A stretch of DNA of 64,000 bases, from NCBI GenBank assembly GCA_025146925.1, contig CP102260.1:2644501-2708500 (forward strand), written 5' to 3'. Both the position numbers and the translations under genes were made by a program. Below, piece after piece: positions 51,964 to 60,645 of the stretch. The first letter of the stretch is position 1. Each line of letters starts with the position of its first letter. The notes beneath the pieces were generated by a model. It worked only from the letters and a program-made list of their open reading frames with translations, ran no database searches and was not told where the DNA came from. Source of the stretch: [Bacteroides] pectinophilus. GTDB lineage: Bacteria > Bacillota > Clostridia > Lachnospirales > Lachnospiraceae.

Positions 51964-52371
51964 CTACTCAAAGAAACGCATCTTTGCATTACTGTCAGTC
52001 TTTCTCTGTGGTTTCGCAGGTTCCGGCTGTGCATATGCCTGTGAAAAGCCGTTTGCCATATTAGCACGGCACTTATCGCAGAAGCGGCCTGACTTAATCA
52101 TGGTACCGCATCCCTCACACGGAATTCCGATAGGTGAATCATCCGCAAACGCAAGCCTGTCTTCACGTACCCATCTCTGAATCTGCTCAGGTGTTACATC
52201 ACACTCTTCCGAAATCATTGTCATCGTAGCCCCCGGATTCTCCTCTATATATTCCTTAACCTTGGCAAACTTATCTTCCATCTTCTGGACACATCTCGGA
52301 CAAAGTCCTCTGTAAGGTCCTCCTATATAATTATAAAGCGATCCACACATTCTGCAATTACGTACATCCAT
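51964..52371 (-). CDS. yvyF: YvyF/TIGR03826-type flagellar operon protein
   Basis: The 135-residue protein begins MDVRNCRMCGSLYNYIGGPY with CRMC and CPRC zinc knuckles, a central HTH-like helix pair (MISEECDVTPEQIQRWVRED), and a second pair of knuckles (CEGCG, CDKCR). In Bacillus it lies between comFC and flgM, as here. Its function is poorly known, possibly regulatory. Start ATG 52371, GGAGGAGATAGTC upstream. Confidence 0.85.
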   Translation of the reverse strand: MDVRNCRMCGSLYNYIGGPYRGLCPRCVQKMEDKFAKVKEYIEENPGATMTMISEECDVTPEQIQRWVREDRLAFADDSPIGIPCEGCGTMIKSGRFCDKCRANMANGFSQAYAQPEPAKPQRKTDSNAKMRFFE

Positions 52372-52392
52372 GACTATCTCCTCCATTCCCTT

Positions 52393-52422
52393 ATTATAGC
52401 ACATCAACATTATAGTGCACAA
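52393..52422 (-). promoter_or_regulatory. Possible sigma-A type promoter before yvyF
   Basis: Minus strand TTGTGC (52417-52422) and TATAAT (52393-52398), 18 bases apart, with a second TATAAT at 52407-52412. The -35 is poor, so this is tentative. It could supply yvyF separately from the flgJ-recD2-comFC transcript. Confidence 0.4.
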
Positions 52423-52442
52423 AACCGGCCTCAGCCTATACC

Positions 52443-53159
52443 TCAGAACCCTCTCCCTATGCAAAGCACAACACTGTACACCTCATGTACTCCGCCTTCA
52501 TGAAGTGCTTTTGCACATGCATCCATAGTGGCTCCTGTTGTATATATGTCATCCAGTATAATTACTTTTTTATATCTTACTACATTTTCCGTAATAATAA
52601 AAGCATTTTCAAGATTTTTAAATCTTTGTTTGTCATCCAGCTCTTTCTGTGGTACGGTACTCCTGTCTCTGATAAGCACAGTGTCATCCGAAGGTATTCC
52701 AAGCCGTTTTCCCAATGCGTCCGCAACAAGCTTCGCCTGATTGAAGCCTCTGTCAGCAAGTCTCTTTGCATGAAGCGGCACCGGAAGTATTGCCTGCGCT
52801 CCCCATCGCTTTATGTGTTCTGCATACTGCGATTCAATCTCCTGTGCATATATATCCGCAAAGCATCTGCAATTCTGATACTTAAATCTGTATATTGACT
52901 GCTTTATCCCATCAGTATATCCCCAGACTGCTATTCCCTGTGTATATGAATGATGATGCGTCATGCAGTCGTAACAGTACTCCCGCTCCCCGTCTGACAT
53001 CTGTTTTCCACACTTAAGGCAGCGCGGATTGTGGATATATTTTAATTTTTCCCTGCATGTTGTGCATATTCCGGATTGATCTATAATAACATCCGAACAG
53101 ACCGGGCAGACATCAGGATACAGAAACTTTACAGCCCCCTTAAGTATTCCCCTATGCAA
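52443..53159 (-). CDS. comFC: ComF family phosphoribosyltransferase-like protein
   Basis: The 238-residue protein has a four-cysteine zinc region (CPVCSDVIIDQSGICTTC then CLKCGKQMSDGEREYCYDC) and a PRT-type core with DRGFNQAKLVADALGKRL and the PRPP loop VIILDDIYTTGATMDACAKA. ComFC takes part in DNA uptake for transformation in Bacillus. The start is TTG 53159, directly after the recD2 stop, with GGGGG 5 bases upstream; there is no better start nearby. Confidence 0.88.
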   Translation of the reverse strand: MHRGILKGAVKFLYPDVCPVCSDVIIDQSGICTTCREKLKYIHNPRCLKCGKQMSDGEREYCYDCMTHHHSYTQGIAVWGYTDGIKQSIYRFKYQNCRCFADIYAQEIESQYAEHIKRWGAQAILPVPLHAKRLADRGFNQAKLVADALGKRLGIPSDDTVLIRDRSTVPQKELDDKQRFKNLENAFIITENVVRYKKVIILDDIYTTGATMDACAKALHEGGVHEVYSVVLCIGRGF

Positions 53160-55433
53160 TCAATCCCCCCTGACCTCTTTTATCCGCACATCAAGTGACG
53201 AATATCTCTTCTGCTCATTGCCATTGGCAATCATCTCCCTGAAACAGTCCTCACGTCCTATAAGGCAGACACATTTTCTCGCCCTCGTAACCGCTGTATA
53301 CAAAAGATTACGTGTCATAAGCATTCTCGGTCCCGGAAACATCGGTATTATAACTGCCGGGTACTCGCTGCCCTGTGATTTGTGTACGGTTATCGCATAC
53401 GCAAGCTCCAGTTCCTCAAGCTGCTTATAGCCGTATTTTACATACCTGTCATCATCAAATCTTACGACAACTTCCTCCGTATACGGTCTTATTTCTTCGA
53501 TAATTCCGGTATCGCCATTGAATACTCCCATGCCGGTTTCATTTACAATGCCGTATCTGCTGCGTCTTTCCCACTCAATCTGGTAATTGTTGCGTATCTG
53601 CATTACCTTATCACCGACGCGGAACGTAACCTGTCCGAATTCCTTTTCGAGTTTGGAAGCTTCGGGAGGGTTAAGATATGTCTGAAGTGTCTGATTAAGC
53701 TTTTCAACTCCCACAACGCCCTTGCGCATAGGCGTCATAACCTGAATCTCTGACACATCAGCGTCAACATAACGCGGAAGCTTGTCACGCACAACCGTAC
53801 AGAGTGCTGCTATTATTGCCTCCGGCGTATCTCTGTGTATAAAAAGAAAATCCCTGCTGTATTTGTTGAGCGCAACATCCTCACCGCGGTTAATGGCGTG
53901 CGCATTAGTTATAATCTCACTCTCATCAGACTGTCTGAAAATTCTTGTAAGCTTAACAACATTAAAGCATTCTGAATTAATCATATCCCTGAGTACATTG
54001 CCGGGACCGACAGACGGAAGCTGGTCAACATCACCGACAAGTATAAGTCTTGTGCCATCGACAACAGCCGCAAGGAGGGCATTAATGAGATTAATATCAA
54101 CCATGGACATCTCATCCACAATTATAACGTCCGTCTCAAGCGGGTTCATCTCATTTCTCTCAAAATGCGAGCCCGCACCTGAATGCTCATCATCCATGCC
54201 GCCGTTAACTTCCAGAAGCCTGTGTACAGTCTGCGCTTCATACCCGGTTGTCTCAGACATTCTCTTAGCCGCTCTTCCCGTTGGTGCAGCAAGGCGTATA
54301 TCCATGCCTTCCATCTCAAAATACCTTATAATGGTATTGATGATTGTAGTCTTGCCTGTACCGGGTCCGCCCGTTATAATCATCAGTCCGTTGCGTATCG
54401 CCCCTATAACAGCCTCTCTTTGCATATCGTCAAGAGTAATTCCTTCACTTTTTTCGATAGACTCAAGCGCCTGTTTTACGGCAGCATCATCAATTCCATA
54501 TTCAATATCAAGCTGTACAAGCTTTGCTGCCGCTTTCAGCTCCATATAGTAATATGAAGACGCATATATATTATTATTTTTGATTACGACCTTCTTCTCA
54601 AGTGCGAGGTCAGTAACATAATGGGAAATATCATCGATATCAACAAGAAGAAGCGCCTTGGCTGCTTCCACAAGGTCTTCCATTGGTAGAAATGTATGCC
54701 CTGCCGCAGTTGCATTAAGAAGCACATAAAGTATTCCGCTTCTTATTCTGTAGTCCGAATCCGATCTGATTCCCACGCGCTGTGCAATATCGTCAGCCAT
54801 CTTAAATCCTATTCCGCCGATATCATCTGCCAGTCTGTATGGGTTCTCCTGAATAATCGCATATATTCCTTCGCCATACTTTTCGTATATCTTAGAAGAC
54901 ATATTCATCGATATTCCGTACTTCTGCAGGAACATCATCGCATTCCGCATATCCTTGCGTCCTATAAGCTGGTCAGCTATATCCATAGCCTTTTTCATGC
55001 TTATTCCCTTAATCTCCGCAAGTCTCTCCGGTTCTTCCTCAATAATTCTGAATGTATCTGCGCCAAAATAATTAACGATATTCTGTGCCGTCTTCTCGCC
55101 TATTCCTCTGATTGCGCCAGAGCCAAGATACTTCAGGACCGCCTTTTCGTCTTCAGGGGTCTTGAGAGCATATGAAGTTATTTTGAATTGTTTCCAGTAC
55201 ACCGGGTGCTTGACATAACTCCCCTGTGCCACTATATATTCGCCTTCATTCAGATAACTGAAGGTGCCTATGCAGGTCACCTCCCGGTCCTTAAACATTG
55301 TGTTAAACACCGTATATCCGTTATCCTCATTGCGGTATATTATATGTTCCACAAATCCTTCTATCTCATGTACAGAATCCCCGAACACTTCAGAAGCCTG
55401 TGAATCATCAATTATATTGCCATATTCATCCAT
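53160..55433 (-). CDS. recD2: RecD2-type ATP-dependent DNA helicase
   Basis: A 757-residue superfamily 1B helicase. After an N-terminal OB-like region (EIEGFVEHIIYRNEDNGYTV) come HhH motifs (GIRGIGEKTAQNIVNYFG), Walker A GGPGTGKTTIINTI at about 355-370, Walker B DEMSMVD, VGDVDQLPSVGPGNVLRDMI, and YAITVHKSQGSEYPAVIIP. RecD2 helps with repair and replication stress. It occupies the place of comFA, the helicase gene before comFC in Bacillus. Confidence 0.95.
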   Translation of the reverse strand: MDEYGNIIDDSQASEVFGDSVHEIEGFVEHIIYRNEDNGYTVFNTMFKDREVTCIGTFSYLNEGEYIVAQGSYVKHPVYWKQFKITSYALKTPEDEKAVLKYLGSGAIRGIGEKTAQNIVNYFGADTFRIIEEEPERLAEIKGISMKKAMDIADQLIGRKDMRNAMMFLQKYGISMNMSSKIYEKYGEGIYAIIQENPYRLADDIGGIGFKMADDIAQRVGIRSDSDYRIRSGILYVLLNATAAGHTFLPMEDLVEAAKALLLVDIDDISHYVTDLALEKKVVIKNNNIYASSYYYMELKAAAKLVQLDIEYGIDDAAVKQALESIEKSEGITLDDMQREAVIGAIRNGLMIITGGPGTGKTTIINTIIRYFEMEGMDIRLAAPTGRAAKRMSETTGYEAQTVHRLLEVNGGMDDEHSGAGSHFERNEMNPLETDVIIVDEMSMVDINLINALLAAVVDGTRLILVGDVDQLPSVGPGNVLRDMINSECFNVVKLTRIFRQSDESEIITNAHAINRGEDVALNKYSRDFLFIHRDTPEAIIAALCTVVRDKLPRYVDADVSEIQVMTPMRKGVVGVEKLNQTLQTYLNPPEASKLEKEFGQVTFRVGDKVMQIRNNYQIEWERRSRYGIVNETGMGVFNGDTGIIEEIRPYTEEVVVRFDDDRYVKYGYKQLEELELAYAITVHKSQGSEYPAVIIPMFPGPRMLMTRNLLYTAVTRARKCVCLIGREDCFREMIANGNEQKRYSSLDVRIKEVRGD

Positions 55434-55438
55434 AAAAA

Positions 55439-55831
55439 TTATATCTGCTCCGGAAGTTCTGACGAACCATATGTGCGCTTCATCTGCTCATAGAGCGTCT
55501 GTGCTATTCCAAGCCCTTTTCCGCCATCAGACTCCGAAGCATACTCTGCATATTTGCTCATCATCTCTTCCTTGTAATAATCTGTCATAGAACTCATAGA
55601 TGAGCTTTCATCCTCATCTTCATCCTTCGGTATCATCTTCTCCATAGACTTGAACATCTGCTCGATGAAATAGCTTTCAAAGTCCTTACACACCTGCATG
55701 AGCTCGTCATCGGACGCATTAGACAAATCACCGCTGCCAAGTGTCTTCTCAAGTTCGGATGTTGAAGATGATGTGTCAGATACAGAATCCATATAATACG
55801 AACCGATTCCGCTAGTAATCAGATCACTCAT
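55439..55831 (-). CDS. flgJ: FlgJ-like rod-binding protein
   Basis: The 130-residue protein has VCKDFESYFIEQMFKSMEKM and the C-terminal GLGIAQTLYEQMKRT of the FlgJ N-terminal (rod scaffold) domain. The muramidase domain of gammaproteobacterial FlgJ is absent, which is common in Firmicutes. Acidic Ser/Asp-rich stretches flank the core. Start ATG 55831 with GGAG 6 bases upstream. Five bases from recD2, so probably one transcript. Confidence 0.85.
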   Translation of the reverse strand: MSDLITSGIGSYYMDSVSDTSSSTSELEKTLGSGDLSNASDDELMQVCKDFESYFIEQMFKSMEKMIPKDEDEDESSSMSSMTDYYKEEMMSKYAEYASESDGGKGLGIAQTLYEQMKRTYGSSELPEQI

Positions 55832-55917
55832 TCCACTCTCCATTCCCGACGTTCTCCAGAACATCCCTCAGGACATTCCCGGCTGCCCGTCAATCCCCCG
55901 GATTACATCCGGCTTAA

Positions 55918-56736
55918 TTATGATCTGTATAACTGGTTAGCCTGCTGAAGCATCTCATCCGAGGCATTAATAGCCTTGGAATTGAGCTCGTAAGCTCTCT
56001 GTGCAGTTATAAGATTAACCATCTCAGTTGCAACATTAACATTAGAGCCTTCCAGATATCCCTGCTTAAGCTGGCTCTTCTTTGTAACCTGGTCAACCGA
56101 CTCGTTAAGTGCATCACCTGATGCATCAGTTGCTGCAAGAAGTCCTCCTGAGGTCTTATCAAGTCCTGACGGATTAGTGAACTGATAGAGGCCGAACTGT
56201 ATTCCTATCGCTGCAGGATTGCCCGTATCGTCCGGATACATAAACTGTCCGTCAGCATCAACAGTAATCTTATTAGCTTCCATATTGTTAAATGTAATAG
56301 GTGCTCCTTCTGAATTCAGTACCGCATTGCCATCTGATGTACAAAGCATCATGCTTCCGTCCTGAAGCGGTGATATGAAGAAATTACCGTTACGTGTATA
56401 GTATGTATTACCGTCATCACCCATAACGCCGAAGAAACCATCACCATTAATTGCAAATGAAAATGTATTATCACTGTCAAGGAACTGTCCCTGAGTATAA
56501 TGTGATGTTATAGAAGAGTTCCTCGTGCCAAGTCCCACCTGTGCATTAACCGGCTTATTCTCGCCGTTGGCAGTTGTTGTCTTAGTCTGAAGATTCTGAT
56601 AAAGCAGAGTCTTGAACTCGGCTGATTCTGTCTTATATCCCGTTGTATTAACATTAGCAAGGTTATTCGCTATAGTATCTACATTAGTCTGCTGTGCTGT
56701 CATTCCTGAAGCAGCAGTCCATAATGAACGCATCAT
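55918..56736 (-). CDS. flhP: Flagellar hook-basal body protein of the FlgG family (FlhP-like)
   Basis: The 272-residue rod protein begins MMRSLWTAASGMTAQQTNVD with NNLANVNTTGYKTESAEFKT and ends LNSKAINASDEMLQQANQLY. The layout is FlgG/FlhP. The mbl-flhO-flhP order of Bacillus is kept, which suggests FlhP. ATG 56736 has GAGG 6 bases upstream. FlgG would be an equal reading, since the families are alike. Confidence 0.85.
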   Translation of the reverse strand: MMRSLWTAASGMTAQQTNVDTIANNLANVNTTGYKTESAEFKTLLYQNLQTKTTTANGENKPVNAQVGLGTRNSSITSHYTQGQFLDSDNTFSFAINGDGFFGVMGDDGNTYYTRNGNFFISPLQDGSMMLCTSDGNAVLNSEGAPITFNNMEANKITVDADGQFMYPDDTGNPAAIGIQFGLYQFTNPSGLDKTSGGLLAATDASGDALNESVDQVTKKSQLKQGYLEGSNVNVATEMVNLITAQRAYELNSKAINASDEMLQQANQLYRS

Positions 56737-56801
56737 AATAAGCCTCATTTCTGCGCTGGTAATTATTATAGATTAACAGGAGTCTGTCAGCGCCCGCTCC
56801 C

Positions 56802-56826
56802 TTATACATTATCTTTATACATTATC
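56802..56826. repeat. Tandem 13-base repeat between the two basal body genes
   Basis: TTATACATTATC occurs at 56802-56813 and again at 56815-56826, one base apart. It lies in the 103-base gap between the two FlgG-family genes. Probably slippage or binding sites; no function known. Confidence 0.7.
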
Positions 56827-56839
56827 ACTTATCAGCTGA

Positions 56840-57610
56840 TTAGAGCTGTCCTAACGTAACCGCCTTTTTAAGTGTATCGTCTGCCGCATTCATCGCCTTC
56901 TGGTTAGCTTCAAATGCTCTTGATATTGTAATCATCTCGACCATCTCTGATACGACATTGACATTAGACTGTTCAAGATATCCCTGATATACCTGTCCTG
57001 CTGCATCCTTCGTTGTTGCGGTATCAAGCGCTCTGTAGAGATTCTCGCCATACTGCTCGAGATAGTTATAATCCTCAAAATCAGTGATTGCGAGCTTGTC
57101 TATCTGCACACCGTCAGCAGTGATGGTACCGTCCCTGTCTATTGCAATCTTGGCAGCATCCGTAGGAAGCTGTATGGGACCACCCTCTCCAAGAACAAAA
57201 TCACCATCCTTAGTAACAAGATATCCGTCCTTAGTCATTGAAAAGTTACCGTCACGCGTGTACATCGTTGATGTCTCGCCTGCTTTGTTCGTAAATGAGA
57301 TTGAGAAAAAACCATCCCCTGAGAGTGCAAGGTCAAAATTCTCCCCTGTCTCGCGGAATGACCCCTGCGAATAATCACGGTATGACTCACCAATCTTAAC
57401 CCCGAGATTAAGGTCACCGATATACTGATTCACAGTGCCTACGCTTGCATCCTTAACCTTATAAGCCATTACTTCATCAAACGACTGTGATGTAAGACCT
57501 TCCTTCTTATATGCAGTTGTTGCAGCATTGGCAAGGTTGTTAGATACAACATCAAGTCTGTTCTGCTGGTTTACCAGGCCCGTATAGGCTGTGTATAAAC
57601 CTTTAACCAT
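56840..57610 (-). CDS. flhO: Flagellar hook-basal body protein of the FlgG family (FlhO/FlgF-like)
   Basis: The 256-residue protein begins MVKGLYTAYTGLVNQQNRLD with NNLANAATTAYKKEGLTSQS and has GFFSISFTNKAGETSTMYTR and the C-terminal ISRAFEANQKAMNAADDTLK. It lies 42 bases after mbl, the place of flhO in Bacillus. FlgF is the alternative name. Rod assembly role follows from the family. Confidence 0.85.
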   Translation of the reverse strand: MVKGLYTAYTGLVNQQNRLDVVSNNLANAATTAYKKEGLTSQSFDEVMAYKVKDASVGTVNQYIGDLNLGVKIGESYRDYSQGSFRETGENFDLALSGDGFFSISFTNKAGETSTMYTRDGNFSMTKDGYLVTKDGDFVLGEGGPIQLPTDAAKIAIDRDGTITADGVQIDKLAITDFEDYNYLEQYGENLYRALDTATTKDAAGQVYQGYLEQSNVNVVSEMVEMITISRAFEANQKAMNAADDTLKKAVTLGQL

Positions 57611-57652
57611 TAAAATACCTCCATCGGCCCAAAGCCGTATGCATCCATGCTG

Positions 57653-58648
57653 TTAATTCTCGTCCCTGTATCCGCTTAAGAATTCTATAAACTTACCTGT
57701 TCCGATTGCAACAGCTGTCATAGGATCCTCCGCTGTCATAGTATTAATACCTGTCTTAGCCTCGATAAGCTCTGCAAGTCCCTGGAGAAGACTTCCGCCT
57801 CCCGTAAGTACAATGCCTCTGTCAGCTATATCAGATGCAAGTTCAGGCGGTGTCTTCTCAAGTACACTGTGAACTGCTTCAACAATCTGTGAAGTAGCCT
57901 CTCTGAGTGCTTCCTCTGTCTCTTCTGATGTAACCTCTACAGTCTTAGGAAGACCTGTTACAAGATTACGTCCTCTTACGTTCATCTTGGCTACTTCCGC
58001 TCTCGGATAAGCCGAGCCGATCTTTATCTTAATATCCTCAGCTGTTCTCTCACCTATAAGGAGATTATGCTTCTTACGCATATAACGTACAAGTGCCTCA
58101 TCAAAATCATCACCTGCAATCTTGATTGATGTACTTACTACTGTTCCTCCAAGTGATATGACAGCGATATCTGTTGTACCGCCGCCGATATCAACAATCA
58201 TATTACCGCATGGTCTTGATATATCAATACCTGCACCGATTGCTGCTGCTATAGGTTCCTCAATAATAGCAACTTCTCTTGCTCCTGCCTGAAGTGTTGC
58301 ATCCTCAACAGCCTTCTTCTCAACCTCTGTTACACCACTAGGCACACATACACTGATTCTAGGCTTCTTAAGCATCCTCTTGCCGATTGCCTTCTGAATG
58401 AAATACTTAAGCATCTTCTCTGTTACCGTATAATCAGAGATAACACCCTGACGGAGCGGTCTTACCGCAACAATATTGCCCGGTGTACGTCCAAGCATAA
58501 GTCTTGCCTCTTCACCGATTGCCTTTATCTTATTAGTATCCCTGTCAAATGCAACTACTGAAGGCTCCTTGAGCACAACGCCCTTACCTCTTATATAAAC
58601 CAAAATACTCGCTGTTCCAAGGTCGATTCCGATATCTGTTGTTAACAT
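57653..58648 (-). CDS. mbl: MreB-family actin homologue, Mbl-like
   Basis: The 331-residue protein guides cell-wall growth. It begins MLTTDIGIDLGTASILVYIR and has VVDIGGG-like NMIVDIGGGTTDIAVISLGG, the phosphate-binding segment and the LTGGGSLLQGLAELIEAKTG stretch. By neighbourhood (followed by flhO and flhP) it is Mbl rather than MreB. A promoter in the 58649-58805 gap is likely (TATATAAT near 58757) but has no good -35. Confidence 0.88.
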   Translation of the reverse strand: MLTTDIGIDLGTASILVYIRGKGVVLKEPSVVAFDRDTNKIKAIGEEARLMLGRTPGNIVAVRPLRQGVISDYTVTEKMLKYFIQKAIGKRMLKKPRISVCVPSGVTEVEKKAVEDATLQAGAREVAIIEEPIAAAIGAGIDISRPCGNMIVDIGGGTTDIAVISLGGTVVSTSIKIAGDDFDEALVRYMRKKHNLLIGERTAEDIKIKIGSAYPRAEVAKMNVRGRNLVTGLPKTVEVTSEETEEALREATSQIVEAVHSVLEKTPPELASDIADRGIVLTGGGSLLQGLAELIEAKTGINTMTAEDPMTAVAIGTGKFIEFLSGYRDEN

Positions 58649-58805
58649 TGAAAATTACCTTTTTAACCTTTCTTGAATAAGTCTGTTTGTGTCCATCTAT
58701 GTTCGATGCGAATGCCATAATACACATACGCATACTATTTGACATTATTATCTTACATTATATACAAAATGCCGCGAATTTAAAAGGGGAAATTTAAAAA
58801 AGCTC

Positions 58806-58858
58806 AAAAAAATTTCAGGCTGCTGCATTCTCTCAATCTGAGTATGCAATAGCCTGAA
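58806..58858 (-). terminator. Terminator of metK
   Basis: TTCAGGCT-gc-TGCAT pairs with ATGCA-at-AGCCTGAA (58814-58858) with a 2/2 internal loop, followed by seven U on the minus strand. It ends 27 bases past the metK stop. Confidence 0.85.
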
Positions 58859-58885
58859 TCGTCAGTCATTATAAAGTTAAATCAT

Positions 58886-60073
58886 TTACAGATACTTCTT
58901 AAGTGCATCAACCTTATCAAGTGCCTCCCAAGGAAGATTAAGGTCATTACGTCCGAAGTGTCCGTAAGCAGCTGTCTGCTTATAAATCGGTCTTCTTAAG
59001 TCAAGCATCTTAATGATTCCTGCAGGTCTTAAATCAAAGTTCTCACGGATAATCTCAACAATCTTATCCTCATGAAGCCTTCCTGTACCAAATGTATCAA
59101 CCATGATTGATGTAGGATGGGCTACACCGATTGCATATGAAAGCTGGATCTCACACTTGTCAGCAATTCCTGCTGCAACAAGATTCTTTGCAACATAACG
59201 TGCTGCATAAGCTGCTGAACGGTCAACCTTTGTGCAGTCCTTACCTGAGAAAGCTCCGCCACCGTGACGTGCATATCCGCCGTAAGTATCTACGATAATC
59301 TTACGTCCCGTAAGACCTGAGTCACCCTGAGGACCGCCAATCACGAAACGTCCTGTAGGATTGATAAAAATCTTTGTATTATCATCTACCATTGCAGGAT
59401 CAACGATTGCATCGATTACTTCTCTCCTGATATCCTCGTGGATCTGCTCCTGTGTTACTTCAGGTGCATGCTGTGATGATACTACAATTGCATCAAGGCG
59501 TACCGGCTTACCGTTCTCGTCATACTCCACTGTTACCTGTGTCTTACCATCCGGACGAAGGTATGGAAGTGTTCCGTTCTTACGCACGTCTGTAAGTCTC
59601 TTCGCAAGCTTCTGTGCAAGTGCGATAGGATATGGCATATACTCTTCTGTCTCATTAGTTGCATATCCGAACATCATACCCTGATCTCCGGCACCGATTG
59701 CATCTATCTGCTCATCAGTCTCTTCACCATTCTTTGCCTCAAGTGCCTTATCAACACCCATTGCGATATCAGGTGACTGCTTATCAAGCGCAACCATAAC
59801 TGCACATGTATTGCCATCAAATCCCTTATCTGAGCTGTCGTATCCAATCTCAACCACTGTATCACGCACAATCTGGCTGATATCCACATTAGCCTTGGTT
59901 GTAATCTCACCCATAACTACTACAAATCCCGTGTTAGTGAGTGTCTCACATGCAACACGGCTGTATGGATCCTGTGCCATAAGTGCATCAAGAACTGCAT
60001 CTGATATCTGGTCACAGATTTTATCAGGATGTCCTTCAGTAACTGACTCTGATGTAAATAATCTTCTTTCCAT
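58886..60073 (-). CDS. metK: S-adenosylmethionine synthetase
   Basis: The 395-residue enzyme makes SAM from methionine and ATP. It has [20 protein letters not shown] at the N-terminus, [20 protein letters not shown], and the [20 protein letters not shown] loop. Start ATG 60073 with an AGAGGAGA site. Regulated by a SAM riboswitch that ends with an intrinsic terminator about 110 bases upstream of the start. Single gene between mbl and its leader. Confidence 0.98.
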   Translation of the reverse strand: MERRLFTSESVTEGHPDKICDQISDAVLDALMAQDPYSRVACETLTNTGFVVVMGEITTKANVDISQIVRDTVVEIGYDSSDKGFDGNTCAVMVALDKQSPDIAMGVDKALEAKNGEETDEQIDAIGAGDQGMMFGYATNETEEYMPYPIALAQKLAKRLTDVRKNGTLPYLRPDGKTQVTVEYDENGKPVRLDAIVVSSQHAPEVTQEQIHEDIRREVIDAIVDPAMVDDNTKIFINPTGRFVIGGPQGDSGLTGRKIIVDTYGGYARHGGGAFSGKDCTKVDRSAAYAARYVAKNLVAAGIADKCEIQLSYAIGVAHPTSIMVDTFGTGRLHEDKIVEIIRENFDLRPAGIIKMLDLRRPIYKQTAAYGHFGRNDLNLPWEALDKVDALKKYL

Positions 60074-60137
60074 CTCATTCTCCTCTATATTGATGTGTAA
60101 ATGTTTGTTGATTCACCCTTTCTGCAGATTGCGGTGT

Positions 60138-60182
60138 GCAGACACCAGCCCCGTATAAATACCGGTTCCGCTCATTGTCTGC
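60138..60182 (-). other. Second hairpin between the riboswitch terminator and metK
   Basis: GCAGACA/TGTCTGC (60138-60144/60176-60182) encloses a second CCGTAT/ATACCGG stem on the minus strand. It lies beyond the terminator and so is present in full-length metK mRNA only. No known function; could protect the mRNA end or affect translation. Confidence 0.45.
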
Positions 60183-60213
60183 AAAAATAAAAAGTCCTTA
60201 TTACTAAGGACTT
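60182..60213 (-). terminator. Riboswitch expression-platform terminator
   Basis: A perfect 9-bp AAGTCCTTA/TAAGGACTT stem (60192-60200/60205-60213) with a 4-base loop is followed by TTTATTTTT on the minus strand. The competing antiterminator pairs 60207-60216 with 60232-60241. Confidence 0.92.
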
Positions 60214-60449
60214 CTGCGCACATCGATTATTCAGAAATCCTCTTATTGTTCGTCTTCTCCGGCTGCAGTATCATAACTTCCTGCGCTGCCATACACAGCC
60301 AAACTCAGGTCATCACAAACCGCTCTTCCGAAAATCCGCTCAGGTTGGCACCTTCCTCTGCCTGTCCCATCACCGTAATTCACCGGTATTGGTCTGCAAG
60401 GGGTTGCCGGGCTTCATAGATCCTATGTATCTCCGCCACTCTTAATAAG
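60207..60449 (-). promoter_or_regulatory. SAM-I (S-box) riboswitch of metK
   Basis: On the minus strand the S-box core is clear: CTTATTAAGAG, then GGCGGAGATACATAGGATCT, TGAAGCCCGGCAACC, and GGTGCCAACCTGAGCGG. The P1 stem pairs 60444-60449 with 60242-60247. Bases 60232-60241 can pair either with the P1 extension or with 60207-60216 as antiterminator, so bound SAM frees the terminator. The aptamer (60242-60449, about 208 bases) is larger than the usual 110-130, mainly in the P3-P4 side. Confidence 0.95.
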
Positions 60450-60481
60450 GGATAAATCAAACTCTATTAAGTTTCGTGCTT

Positions 60482-60510
60482 ATATTACATCATGGCTCCC
60501 TTTTCGTCAA
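60482..60510 (-). promoter_or_regulatory. metK promoter
   Basis: Minus strand TTGACG (60505-60510) and TAATAT (60482-60487), 17 bases apart. Start near 60475 gives an S-box leader of about 400 bases before metK. The gap is shared with the divergent HD-GYP promoter. Confidence 0.75.
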
Positions 60511-60555
60511 GCATTTAACAGATGTTTATAAAAATTTTAAACATTATGGAAATAT

Positions 60556-60584
60556 TTGACTTTGCCATGCTTATTAAATATAAT
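60556..60584 (+). promoter_or_regulatory. Promoter of the HD-GYP gene
   Basis: TTGACT (60556-60561) and a perfect TATAAT (60579-60584), 17 bases apart, 62 bases before the ATG at 60646. A strong housekeeping promoter. Confidence 0.85.
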
Positions 60585-60645
60585 TATAGATAATGGTTTC
60601 AGGTCTATTTTTTAATGGTTATTTAATATGGGAGGACAGATATCT

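Noticed and set aside
53782-54549. Long plus-strand open frame of about 255 codons inside recD2
   Set aside because: It is antisense to the conserved helicase motifs of recD2, is Ser/Leu/Ile-rich as reverse-complement shadows are, and has no ribosome binding site.
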